Positions 24,949 to 34,780 of a DNA stretch of 64,000 nt are shown here, in pieces. The DNA is taken from positions 5,061,717 to 5,125,716 of the forward strand of contig CM057150.1 of NCBI GenBank assembly GCA_029964075.1, given 5' to 3'. A model generated the notes under the pieces. It did not search any database. It had not been told where the DNA came from and worked only from the letters and a program-made list of their open reading frames with translations. Within the stretch, counting starts at the first letter, position 1. The number at the start of each line of letters is the position of its first letter. A program made the translations under genes and the position numbers. This stretch comes from Patiria pectinifera (lineage: Eukaryota > Echinodermata > Asteroidea > Valvatida > Asterinidae).

Positions 24949-25612
24949 CAGGGTAAGTCAAAAAAGCGGAACCCAAACCCCCAAAATTATATTTCATATT
25001 GAAAAAAATATATGTAGCACCAACAATAATAATGACTGGAAAGCCAATTTCATAAGCTACATTTACTAGAAAAAATGCTGAAATTGCTCAATCCGTTTAA
25101 AGAATATCACCATTTAAAGACAATGACCCTCAAACCTCTTTCGTCCAAAAATGCGATTTCAAGAATCGTCGTCACAATTGTCTTCAAACATCACCAGCGA
25201 TAAATCCTTAGTTTAAAAGCTAAAAACATTCAGCAAAGTCCTTTTTATGGTCCGTCTTTAAAAAAAAGTGGATTTTATAAATCATGTTGTTTGCCTCAAC
25301 AGGGTTGTTAATAAAGATATTGTGTACTACAGTTGTTGACAGTTGTTGAAACAAGTATTCTGTGTCATTTTCATTGGTGTTCCAAACTGTCAGAATACAT
25401 AATAATTTTTTTTTTTAACGAGACAGGTTTTAGAGTCATTAGTTTAAATAGTGATATTCTTGGAACGGATTGAGCAATTTCAGTAATTTGTTCATCTAAA
25501 AGTAGCTTATGAAATTGGCTTTCCAGTCATTATTATTTTTGGTGCTACATATTTTTTAAAATATGAAATATTTTTGGGGGGTTTGGGTTCCGCTTTTTTT
25601 TGACTCACCCTG
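24949..25612. mobile_element. Mariner-like fold-back MITE with TA target duplication
   Basis: Ends CAGGGTAAGTCAAAAAAGCG and CGCTTTTTTTTGACTCACCCTG are flanked by TA (24947-24948, 25613-25614). Arms of about 150 bases share GACTGGAAAGCCAATTTC and ATTGCTCAATCCGTT. The middle has no transposase. Confidence 0.8.
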
Positions 25613-25614
25613 TA

Positions 25615-26690
25615 TAATAACACCACTCGAAATCCAACGACAAAAACTTAACCTGTTGAAGTTTCAGCTTAGTGGAAATTACAATTTTCGAGAAACGATA
25701 ATAAAAACAGTGAAAAACCGTGCACAACCTTTTGATCACGAAACACGATTTCGCCAACAGGACTCTTTATTTCCCCAAAACAGGCCGTTGACTGATCATT
25801 GGAAATCGCCCACATTTCTCAGAATCTTCTCAATGACCGCAAGCCAGAAAGCATAATTGCACATAATATTTAGTATTAGTAATTTGATAATAAAGTACTT
25901 TACTTTTGGGATAATGTAAATGATCGTATGCCTTTAAATTCCTTTTCTCTCTGTTTTTTTTTCTTGTTTTTTTTTGGGAAGGCGTTGTCCAGGGATGCTC
26001 AAGTTCCCCCACCCTTAAAATCCTTCATCTCTCTCGCGCTAGGTTTCCTGTGATTTTGTTGTCGCACCAATTCTCTCAATTAATCTGCGAAATAACCGCA
26101 TATGTTTTTATTTTGGCAGTTCTTGAAAAACCCAGTTTATTTTATGTTACCAATAATTATTATAACAGAAAGCAATTGAAGTGTTCAACTGCAAGTTGGC
26201 GAACTTTCTGACAGTTGATGCGCGACCGCGCTCTGCGATTTGCAGAAAATATTTTAACCGTATTTGTTTTGTTTCGGTTTTTTTTAGCTCACTGTAAAAA
26301 TTGCGGCGCAAATTTATTAAGACCGGTGGTGTTGGACGGCGGAGTTAACATTTTACACTGGTGGCACATGGTGTTAAGTTTAAGTGCGGTTAAAAAAATT
26401 GATTTATTTTGAGTGATTTATTTTCGAAAGAGACGAAAGAAACTTCATGACGTTATTCGACAAGATATTTTCAAAATGTAATTGAGTTGACTCGCTACGT
26501 TGCACGTGGGTGATTTGAGGGCAACACGATGAATACATTTCTCGGTCAAGTGCGACATCGTCACAAGTATTAAAAACCTCTACATTTGGTAACATTTTGA
26601 GCAAAGATGCATCCATACCTAGCGCAGAAGAGCAACTTTGTGACGTCCATGCATCTGCTTTGCCAACAGACAGAATCAGGAATATCGTTC
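25615..26690. other. Between the MITE and the minus-strand exon; presumed intron of that gene
   Basis: Sequence immediately left of 26697 should be intron of the minus-strand gene. I found no convincing exon here. Confidence 0.3.
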
Positions 26691-26696
26691 ACTCAC

Positions 26697-27849
26697 CTTT
26701 TGAAGGACCCGTGAGGCCGGTGCTAGCTCGTGACGTCGATTCAGCGGAGCTGTTCAAAATCACTCCGGTGGACGGTGAGCGCGAAGCCGGCGACGTTTGC
26801 CGCGTTTCCGCTGCCAAGTCTCCCGGGGTAACTGTGTCCGTTTCGGCTTCAGTAAAGCTCGAAATGCCGTCTGTGACGGTTGATGACTGACTGAGTGTAC
26901 TCGGTTCAGGCGAGTTGGAGTCCCGGCGAGCGGAAAAGGCGGTTCCTCCCGTGGTTTCCGGGGGAGTTGTGGGGCGGGCGTTGGGATCATCTGGGGTGTT
27001 CGGGGAGGTTGGGTTGGGCAGGGTTGACCCGTGTGGTGGGATGAAGGTGGGTGGGAATTGGAATGTCAATGACGCGATTGTGGTACGTTGTGATCCAGTG
27101 TCTGAGAGGGACGGGGAGGGAGGAGTAATCAGTCTGGAAAAGCCACCCGGTCGACGATTTGTGGTGGCTTCTAGTTCTACTTCTTGGACGCTGGGCGTCG
27201 ACTGCAGATAGCTGCTAGTTCTTGCATAACTGGTCCCCATATCAGAACCGGACTGCGCACTTGCCGTGCTTGCATAATCAGGCACTGGGGTGAAAGTACT
27301 AACACTTGACGGTGGAAACTCCCCTTGTTCCGTCGGGGTGGGCTGAACAGTCCAATCGGTGGGGGGTAAATCTGACGCGTCAGGGTCCACAACCCCCCGA
27401 CGATGCCTCCTCGACTTTCTCCGAGTTTTGCTCCAGGAAAATCTTTCAGTCCTGTCATCAGCACCTTGCCGAACGGTGGTTCTTCTTAAGATGTCGTGCA
27501 TATTATTATTGTAGTCTGAATCTTGTCTTAAAGGCACCTTATATGAAACATGCTTGTTGGTCAAACTTGTCAGGGGAAGTCTTTGTCCTACGGGGTTGGC
27601 CGGCGGGCCGTACCGTTCCAACTCGCCCCCTCCTCCCGTAGAGTTCTCCTGCAGGTACTCGCTCACCGTGCCCGCAGCACACAACCACAGGTACCCTTCG
27701 CGGTGCTGGGACGGGATACCGAGAAACAACAATAGGATTGGGAGAGCCACCAAATTGCTGGCCGGGTTAGTGGGCCGTTCTCCCCGTCTCCTGCCCCAGG
27801 CTAAAGAAAGCTCTTCCGGGTGAAAAGCAGATGTCCACCATTCACGCAT
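26697..27849 (-). CDS. First coding exon of an unrecognised Ser/Thr/Pro-rich secreted or membrane protein (partial)
   Basis: I do not recognise the protein. The exon reads from ATG at 27849 for 384 codons and one base to CAAAAG|GTGAGT, so the apparent stop just past it is intronic. Residues 33-44 are strongly hydrophobic (LVALPILLLFLG), fitting a signal peptide or signal anchor after a long N-terminal region. Residues 141-152 (KTRRKSRRHRRG) form a polybasic furin-like cleavage site. About 160-384 is a low-complexity Ser/Thr/Pro-rich stretch, as in mucin-like O-glycosylated stalks. A phase-1 junction is typical of extracellular modules, so EGF-, Ig- or similar domains may follow. I could not identify downstream exons to the left in this window. 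No in-frame stop in nearly 1.2 kb of GC-rich sequence, plus a matching donor, make a chance frame unlikely. Confidence 0.72.
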
Positions 27850-28376
27850 TGTACCGTGTATCTACGATCCTCCTACAAAACACAGCGGATACTGAAAAGC
27901 CCGCACAAGCGCCAAGTGCACGGCGCGTTTTATGTTGCGACACACATTCTGGCCTGACCCTGGCCCTGGCAGCATCAACATACGCACTCCATGTTGAATG
28001 ATGACAGCATTATTATTGAACCATCGTTCTCTGTATTGAACCGTACACACCAGTGGTCGTTTGATTGTGATCCTCGTCTATATCCCCATCCTCACTTGTG
28101 TTCACTAGCTTCACTGCCTTGTCCGCCTCATCAGCATCACGCACGTCGAGCACACCAAACACTGACTGTAGCACGCACGCGGTCATCAACTATAAGCAAC
28201 TAAAACTATATACATGTGCTATGCTACGCCTCCAATAAAACGCATAGGCTAATATTAATAGGGGCCTACCAGTCAGTAATACAATTGCCCGAGTATTGTC
28301 CACGGTCTCCCACGACTGGCAAACTGTGGCAATAAATGAAAGAGTCGGGAGGGAGATGCTGACAACGAAAGCACTG

Positions 28377-28390
28377 GTTACCATGGTAAC
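28377..28390. promoter_or_regulatory. Perfect RFX X-box palindrome
   Basis: The 14-base palindrome GTTACCATGGTAAC fits the RFX X-box consensus on both half-sites. It lies about 530 bp upstream of the ATG of the minus-strand gene. RFX factors drive ciliary and neuronal genes in animals, so it may mark this gene as ciliary or sensory. That last step is inference. Confidence 0.5.
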
Positions 28391-28853
28391 GCATCACTCA
28401 TCGGCATTGAGAGACGATTATTAATATTATACACGGCCGGTCGCGCGCTACACTCGGGCGAAGATGGGCCAGCGCGCCAGCATGTATACGGGTCTAATTG
28501 CTCACACTTTTTTTTGTGTGCGACAGGCACACAGAAAACCGAATAATAATTTGATACTACCCGATGAATTATAAAACAGCATATGAATAATTGATGTCTT
28601 CATAAAAGGTTTGGGAACAATTCATTTGTGGTTCCATTGTGATAGAAGGCCGAAATTTATGAGGTTTCCGCCCAGTTGCGCATTATGCATGATTGTAGAT
28701 ACGTAAGTTCTCAATTTTATGGTTGACTTTACTGACGTCATTCCGCAACTAATTGTTGTTTCAGCCACGCGTCATTGAATCATATTACTTTGGAGGCCGG
28801 TTGGTCGTCTGACCGCCTGCCGTGCCAGGGACATAGTAATCTGGGCTTTTTCG

Positions 28854-28868
28854 CCAGCAGAGGGCGCT
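28854..28868 (+). promoter_or_regulatory. CTCF-like motif
   Basis: CCAGCAGAGGGCGCT matches the core vertebrate CTCF consensus. Partial AGAGGGCGC words occur elsewhere (5757, 6831, 47447), so it may be repeat-derived. It sits between the minus-strand gene and a TATA-containing segment. Confidence 0.3.
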
Positions 28869-28908
28869 ACCCATGATTGCCTACTCTGCATGCATGTATG
28901 CAGCCCGT

Positions 28909-28920
28909 ATATAAATACTG
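28909..28920 (+). promoter_or_regulatory. TATA-box-like element with no assigned gene
   Basis: GTATATAAATAC is a strong TATA match, followed about 30 bases on by pyrimidine-rich sequence. No coding exon follows within the next kilobase, so it could serve a non-coding transcript, a short-exon gene or nothing. Confidence 0.25.
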
Positions 28921-29760
28921 TACTGATGCCCTTCTAATTCTCGCACTTGGACCCGTCCTGTCCGTCTCATCAATGTGATTGACTTAAATCGACAGGAAAT
29001 GCGGATGACTATGCGGGGATGGCCCACGAAAAGATACCCCCTCCCCAATGAAAAGAATATGCCGACCAGGATACTTACATTACCACAAAAAGAAAGTTAG
29101 TTGAAAAGGGAATATTAATATTGAAGAGCTGACATTGCAAGACGTAGACACTCAGCGCGTATACAAATTGTGTTGAATTTTCTGTTTATATACCAACAGC
29201 GCCACCAAGACTGACCTACAGTGTCACATACCGACACCCCATCTCCCTTTTCACCATCTTAGTTGGTGTTCATCAGAAAGTGTCAAGAGTTGCCAACCAT
29301 TCACTCCACTCGTCGGCATAAATAATCGCGCAGTGTGGTGTACGTACGTGTATCGAGGTGGGCGTGGCGGCAGGGGCAACTTGCCCCATAGCTCCCTGGC
29401 GAAATATTGGATCGGCAACTGTAGCCGCTGCTATTAAGTTATATACCTCCCCTCCCCTCCCCCCGGTATGTCGCTTTTTGCCGGCAAAATCGTCGTCCTG
29501 TCGGCAAAACCGTGTGCTTGTCGGAAAATAATGTTGCAGGCGTGGCCGGGTAAACAGGCCCAATATTGCCCACGCTGGCCAAATCACGATTTGCATCATG
29601 CCCTCTGCTATTAGAGTATTTTGTGGGCCATGAGCTTCAGGGTGCCTTAAAAAAAGTGGAAGGCCTGGAAGCAGTATACAGCACCGCGAGCTCGCATTTC
29701 TGCGAAATTTGAATGAAATTGGGACCTCAAATTGCTCTATAGTTTGCAATGACGATGGGC

Positions 29761-30475
29761 TTCAGGACTGCTTTAAGTGGCGATCATTAATTTGATGGAC
29801 ATTTCTTCCCTAAGTCATTCTGACCACCCCCCAAAAAAATGAACAGAAAATGAAAGATGATGAAATAAGCGTTAACTTGATGTGTGTCGAAAACACCTCG
29901 GAGAGTTGTGAGTATTTTTCCTGAATTTTGGAAGCGGGGATTTTCTTGATTGTTCCAAATATCTATTAGGCCAAAAAAAAGTCTCCGGTTTCTAGTATGG
30001 TGACTGCAAATGGTCCCCGACTAAACTTAGTGCAAATATCACGTTAAAATTGTGCAGCAGCAGGATTCCAGTCAAACCAGTGAGTTTGGCGGAAATTTTG
30101 AGACATCATCTTTCATTGAAAAAAAGGCCGACGCGCATTTATGTTGAGACAGCAATTTAGAGCGCTCTTAATCATGTGCTGAGATCACTTCACTGTTATT
30201 ACAGCAGATCATCTATCCAGGATGACCGACTCCTTGTGTCTCTCCGGAGACCATCCTGACGGTAGAGGGCGTCATCAAGCACCCATGATAAAATGCCCCC
30301 ACATCAAAAATCGGGGAAAATGCTCGGAACTGATGATCAAAACACACATCAAATTAAAGCTTGATTTACCCTCTTCCACTTGTTTCTTTTTCGTTAAGGG
30401 GTGGACGGAAGTGTTAACCGGTGGTCTTTGGAGTCCCTCCACTAAAAAATAATCCCCCTTAAAAGCAGTCCTGAA
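29761..30475. mobile_element. Putative inverted-terminal element
   Basis: TTCAGGACTGCTTTAAGTGG at the left and CTTAAAAGCAGTCCTGAA at the right are near complements. They extend imperfectly to GATCATT/AATAATC. No clear target duplication. Confidence 0.5.
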
Positions 30476-31088
30476 GTCGATCGCATTTTTAATGATCCTT
30501 TCATTCCACCGCCAAACAGAGCGACTTTTTGGTTCAATTTCATTCACAATTTCACAGAAATAAATCATAATTATATGCCTACACGTTCGAAGACCGGTTC
30601 AGAAGAGGAATCATTCATTCAAATCCTCACGTACACGGGGGACCATGCGCAAAATAACTTGTAATATGTATACAACACAACGCCAAAGGTATAATAAAAA
30701 CCAACCCCTCTCCCCCATATTTTTTAACGACAGCCGTTTTTTTTACGAGTGCCCCCTATAGTCAGTGGGCTTGTGGTAGCCCATATGCATTTTCGGGTAC
30801 ATTCTTTGAAACTCTCAGGATCAAAAATAGATAACCACCAGAAAACCACTTGATGCCATTTTTTTCTGACCCTTTTATGGGCAGGGCCATGACTTTAAAA
30901 AGTGGGGGGCATCGTGCGCAAAAAAAACATGATTCAGATAATTTCACTTGTCTTTTTAGCATTTGGACAGCTCGCCCAAGTGCCACATCACTAGAAAAAA
31001 ATCCAGAATGTTTGCCTCCTCGGGGGTGGGGCTTAATTTTAAATAAACGGGAGCAAATGTCATTAACAGAAACTCGAGCTGTAAATGC

Positions 31089-31293
31089 TGTGGGGGGATC
31101 GCACCCACTCCCTCCCGAGCGAGTCTGTTACCTTCCCAGCATTGAATAATGCCGGTACCCATTTAACACCTGGGTTGAGAGGAGTAATTGAGGTAAAGCG
31201 CCTTACTCAAGGGCACAACACGCATGGCCACGGCGGGGCTCGAACCCACAACCTCCCGATCATGAATCCTGTGCTCCACCGCTAGACCACACG
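31089..31293 (-). repeat. tRNA-derived SINE, minus strand
   Basis: Minus-strand A box TGGTCTAGCGG and B box GGTTCGAGCCC with canonical spacing. Near-identical to 5074-5340. Copy B of the surrounding duplication reads straight through (CTGTAACGGA), giving the empty site. A short GTAA may be the target duplication. Confidence 0.9.
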
Positions 31294-31545
31294 TAACGGA
31301 CATTTATTTGGCGTTTTTGGTTTTTGTTTCCAATTCAGTACAGTAACCGGGTGGACAGAATGTTTGCCTGCCAAATCATAAATAATATTGTTCCCCAATT
31401 GGGGCGGGGGTGTGTCACATTTTTTTACGGGAGCTCATATGCATTTCAGGTATATTCTTTGAAACCCTCAGGATCACCCATGGACACCTCAATTAACAAG
31501 TCCCAAAAAAAATCGCTTGGTCCCATTTTTCCAGCGCCCCGCCCG

Positions 31546-31931
31546 CGTATTTTTTTTCCTAGGAGGGTTAGGGGCAATGTCATGAATAATTCAGTTTTTC
31601 CTTTGAATCATATTGCAAGACTTAGGTTCTCGTTCTATTTTCCCCTTAATTTAAAATTATCTCAGTGATAAATTTGGAGAAGAAAAATAGCTGATGAAAA
31701 TGAGCAGCAACGACGTGGATTCGAACCAGGGATCTTTGTATCCATAGCTAATCTTGCTATCCACTAGGCTACTGTGTGGTAGCTCGACGACAACTGTTCT
31801 TTAAAATGCTTTAATGTATTGTAACTAGTTGAGTAACTAACAACAATGCTGTTGATGTCATTGTCCGTTCTCATGGATAAACATGATTATTCATGACGTT
31901 GCCCCTAACCCTCCTAGGAATAAAAATTACG
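31546..31931. mobile_element. Mutator-like MITE with 11-bp target duplication
   Basis: Long inverted repeats (CGTATTTTTTTTCCTAGGAG and complement, continuing TTAGGGGCAA and TCATGAATAAT) are flanked by CGCCCCGCCCG at 31535-31545 and 31932-31942. Copy B has a single CGCCCCGCCCG at the matching place. 9-11-bp duplications fit MULEs. The core holds a tRNA-like segment. Confidence 0.85.
31708..31791 (-). repeat. tRNA-like segment inside the Mutator-like MITE
   Basis: Minus-strand A box TAGCCTAGTGG at 31761-31771 and B box GGTTCGAATCC at 31718-31728, with GGATAGC after the A box. Either a nested SINE or a captured tRNA-like core. Confidence 0.75.
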
Positions 31932-32048
31932 CGCCCCGCCCGGGATTGCCATTTTGAATGTCCAAATGGCAGCCATTGTAAACATCTATACACCTATACA
32001 TTGACAAAATAATCGACTTTTGAGACATTTATACTTTGATCTTTTACA

Positions 32049-32393
32049 TTATACAACACCTGAATAAATCCCCGTCATCTGATTTGTGGATCATTGATCA
32101 CATGTTATTGAATTATTCGTGCCAACGTACGGCGCGCAGCGCACAGTGCAATGGAAGTTCCATTGCACGGTGATGAATAGAACTTCCATTGCACGGTGTC
32201 ATCGCTGCTGGCAGTGGCGCTGTTTTAAATCGAGATTACTTGAATATGATGGTTCTCAACCTGTTGAACAGTTTGCATAAATTAAATATGATAAACTACC
32301 TTGTCAAACTTTCAAACAGTTTTTAACCTGAATTTAATTGGCTGTTAAAAGTCAACCAATCAGATGACGAGGATTTATTCAGGTGTTATATAA
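32049..32393. mobile_element. Inverted-terminal element, copy 1
   Basis: Ends TTATACAACACCTGAATAAA and its complement. Inside is a second inverted pair GTGCAATGGAAGTTC. A copy at 44598-44946 shares ends and body. Both are followed at once by a hairpin. Confidence 0.75.
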
Positions 32394-32430
32394 AACAAAT
32401 AATGAATGTTTCACGTTCGTGCAATGGTAT

Positions 32431-32594
32431 ACAAATATTGAGTGGCTCAGCGTGGAATGGGAGGAATATCATCGCAAGGTAAAATCTGGACTTTTCCATT
32501 TCACGAGGCGAAGCCGAGTGAAATGGAAAAGTCCAGATTTTACCGAGCGATAATATTCCTCCCATTTCACAATTTAAAGCCACTCAATATTTGT
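32431..32594. repeat. Long fold-back with GAGGCGAAGCC centre
   Basis: Arms of about 75 bases (ACAAATATTGAGTGGCT, GGTAAAATCTGGACTTTTCC and complements) fold around CACGAGGCGAAGCCGAGTG. The equivalent hairpin after copy 2 has other arm sequence. Confidence 0.75.
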
Positions 32595-32653
32595 TTTATA
32601 TAACTGACATAAAGATCCTTGTCATTTGATATATTTGAACTTTTATTTCAATA

Positions 32654-33440
32654 CAAACGCAAAAAAAACGTGTAATATGTATACAACACATACATATCAT
32701 AAAAAAAAACCTCCCCCTTATTTTTTAACGACAGCCGGTTTTTTTACGAGTGCCCCCTATAGTCAGTGGGCTTGTGATAGCCCATATGCATTTTCGGGTA
32801 CATTCTTTGAATCTCTCCGGATCAAAAATAGATAACCACCAGAAAACCACTTGATGCCATTTTTTCTTACCCTTTTATGGGCGGGGCCATGACTTTAAAA
32901 AGTGGGGGGCATCGTGCGCAAAAAAAAAAAGATTCAGATAATTTCACTTGTCTTATTAGCATTTGGACAGCTCGCCCAAGTGCCCCATCACGAGAAAAAA
33001 ATCCAGAATGTTTGCCTCCTCGGGGATGGGGCCTAATTTTATAAAAACTGGGGGAAATGTCATTAACAGAAAATCGAGCTGTAACGGATTTTATTTGGTG
33101 TTTTTGGTTTTTGTTTCCAATTCAGTACAGTAACCGGGCGGACAGAATGTTTACCTGCCAAATCATGAATAATATCGTTCCCCTTCTGGGCGGGGGTGTG
33201 TCACACTTTTTTTTTATGGGAGCTCATATATGCATTTCAGGTATATTCTTTGAAACTCTCATGGACACCTCAATTAACAAGTCCACAAAAAAATCGCTTG
33301 GTCCGATTTTTCCAGCGCCCCGCCCGGGGTTACCATTTTGAATGGCCAAATGGCAGCCATTTTAAACATCAATACACGTATAAATTGACAAAATAATCGA
33401 CTTTTGAGACATATGCTTTGATCTTTTATATTGTATCATG
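32654..33440 (+). repeat. Segmental duplication, copy B
   Basis: Matches copy A in the same orientation. It lacks both insertions found in A. Contains AGTGCCCCCTATAGTCAGTG and TGGGAGCTCATATATGCATT. No conserved reading frame. Confidence 0.85.
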
Positions 33441-34093
33441 AATGCAATGCTGGCCTCCTTGGCAGTACATGTACACTCAAACTGTAACAGCCATTTTAAA
33501 CTTCAAAATGGCCGTGTAGTAGTCTGGTTCCCTGACCCCATTGTCTTCGGGGTGCACGCCACCATAAACCTTTAAATTAGTGCGCGCGAGCTCATGGATA
33601 TTTTGTGACCCCACAGTTAATTTTGAATATATGAATTTGTCCTGCACACAGAAACTACATGTATTTCCCCAAAGCATGCACACTGCCACAAACGTGTGTG
33701 ATCAATATATACATGTAGGCAGTTGTACGTTTTAAAGAGAAGTTTTGATTAAACAAGAAATAGTTATTGTCCAAATGCCGGTGGTTAACATTGACCAATC
33801 GCAGTGTATTTTTGGAACAGTGATAGCTAAGGGTTGGTAATGTGTATTATGAGTATATACAGGATAGAGAAAACGCTTTTCTTTTAAATTTTCACTAAAT
33901 GCCGGGGACAAATTTAATTTTAAAAAACCATCAAATTTATATGATAAAATAATGTACACATCAAACTGTCTGAGGGAGAACGAACGAAAATATTAGCATA
34001 AGTGGTTGATCTGTCACGATCAGATCTTTTAAAAATGAAGTGGCCTATTTCTAACGTTTCCTTGTCGCTTCGCAATCACGTCATGATGTGCGG
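33441..34093. other. Intergenic, no gene seen
   Basis: A TAGTCTGGTTCCC word at 33520 matches the end of the element at 37216-37310. Otherwise unremarkable. Confidence 0.3.
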
Positions 34094-34780
34094 CCGGTGT
34101 GGACGGTAATTCTGTCCCCAGTTAAAAGTGTCCCCCCTGTCCCGTTAATTCTGTCCCCCTCCAGGTAATTCTGTCCCCTCCAGTTAATTCTGTCCCCCCT
34201 GCATTGCACGCATAGGTTGTTATATTGATGTTTATTTATTATAATGAATTCAGCGCACAGGGTATACATTTTTAGATTTTTCCACCCTTCATCAATGATT
34301 ATCAAAATGAAATTAACGTTTAGATGTTAATCAACCGATCTATGTTTCTGCAAGAAAGCAGAAAAGGCACGCGTAGTAATACTCAACCTATCGCTAACGC
34401 GCGCCCTCCCTCCTTAGGTGCGGTACACTCGCGCGCACGCCCACCATGCAAATCGCTCGCTCCCGAATTGAAGTCGTCATCAAAACGGGAGTTGTGCTTT
34501 GCCGTAAGCACCATTCCCGAATTAAGCAAGGCGCCGCGCAAAAACAGTTAATAACTTCACTAATATACAGTCTGGGTGCTAGACTTGTGACGTTGCACGG
34601 GGACACATTTACCAGGGGGACACATTTAACGTCGTGCAGGGGGACAGATTTACCTAGAGGGGGACAGGTTTACCTAGGTAAAAGTGTCCCCCCCCCCGGA
34701 CAGATTTACCGGGTCACGACCTGGTAAATCTGTCCGGGGGGACACATTTACCAGAGGGACAGAATTACCTGCCACACCGG
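34094..34780. mobile_element. Inverted element with arrays of a GTCCCC-containing motif
   Basis: Ends CCGGTGTGG and CCACACCGG. Just inside are four or more copies of GGTAATTCTGTCCCC-type units on the left (34105-34200) and complementary GGGGACA(C/G)ATTTACC-type units on the right (34598-34768). Near 34697-34735 they form a local palindrome. The middle is unique. No clear target duplication. Confidence 0.75.

Larger units (their letters stand above)
27850..29750. other. Upstream region of the minus-strand gene
   Basis: Presumed 5' UTR and promoter for the minus-strand gene, with scattered CpG. Besides the X-box, the CTCF-like word and the TATA-like site I see no conserved coding sequence. Confidence 0.3.
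30648..32048 (+). repeat. Segmental duplication, copy A (carries two insertions)
   Basis: About 800 bases of this copy match 32654-33440, beginning at TGTAATATGTATACAACACA and including AGTGCCCCCTATAGTCAGTG. Relative to copy B it carries a SINE (31089-31293) and an inverted-repeat element (31546-31931). Function of the unit unknown. Confidence 0.85.

Noticed and set aside
26760-27641. Overlapping frames on both strands across the minus-strand exon
   Set aside because: GC-rich shadows; only the 27849-26697 frame has signal segment, coherent composition and a matching splice donor.
29273-29749. 158-residue minus-strand frame
   Set aside because: No recognisable domain, no splice signals that fit, and mixed low-complexity composition; length alone is not enough in 64 kb.
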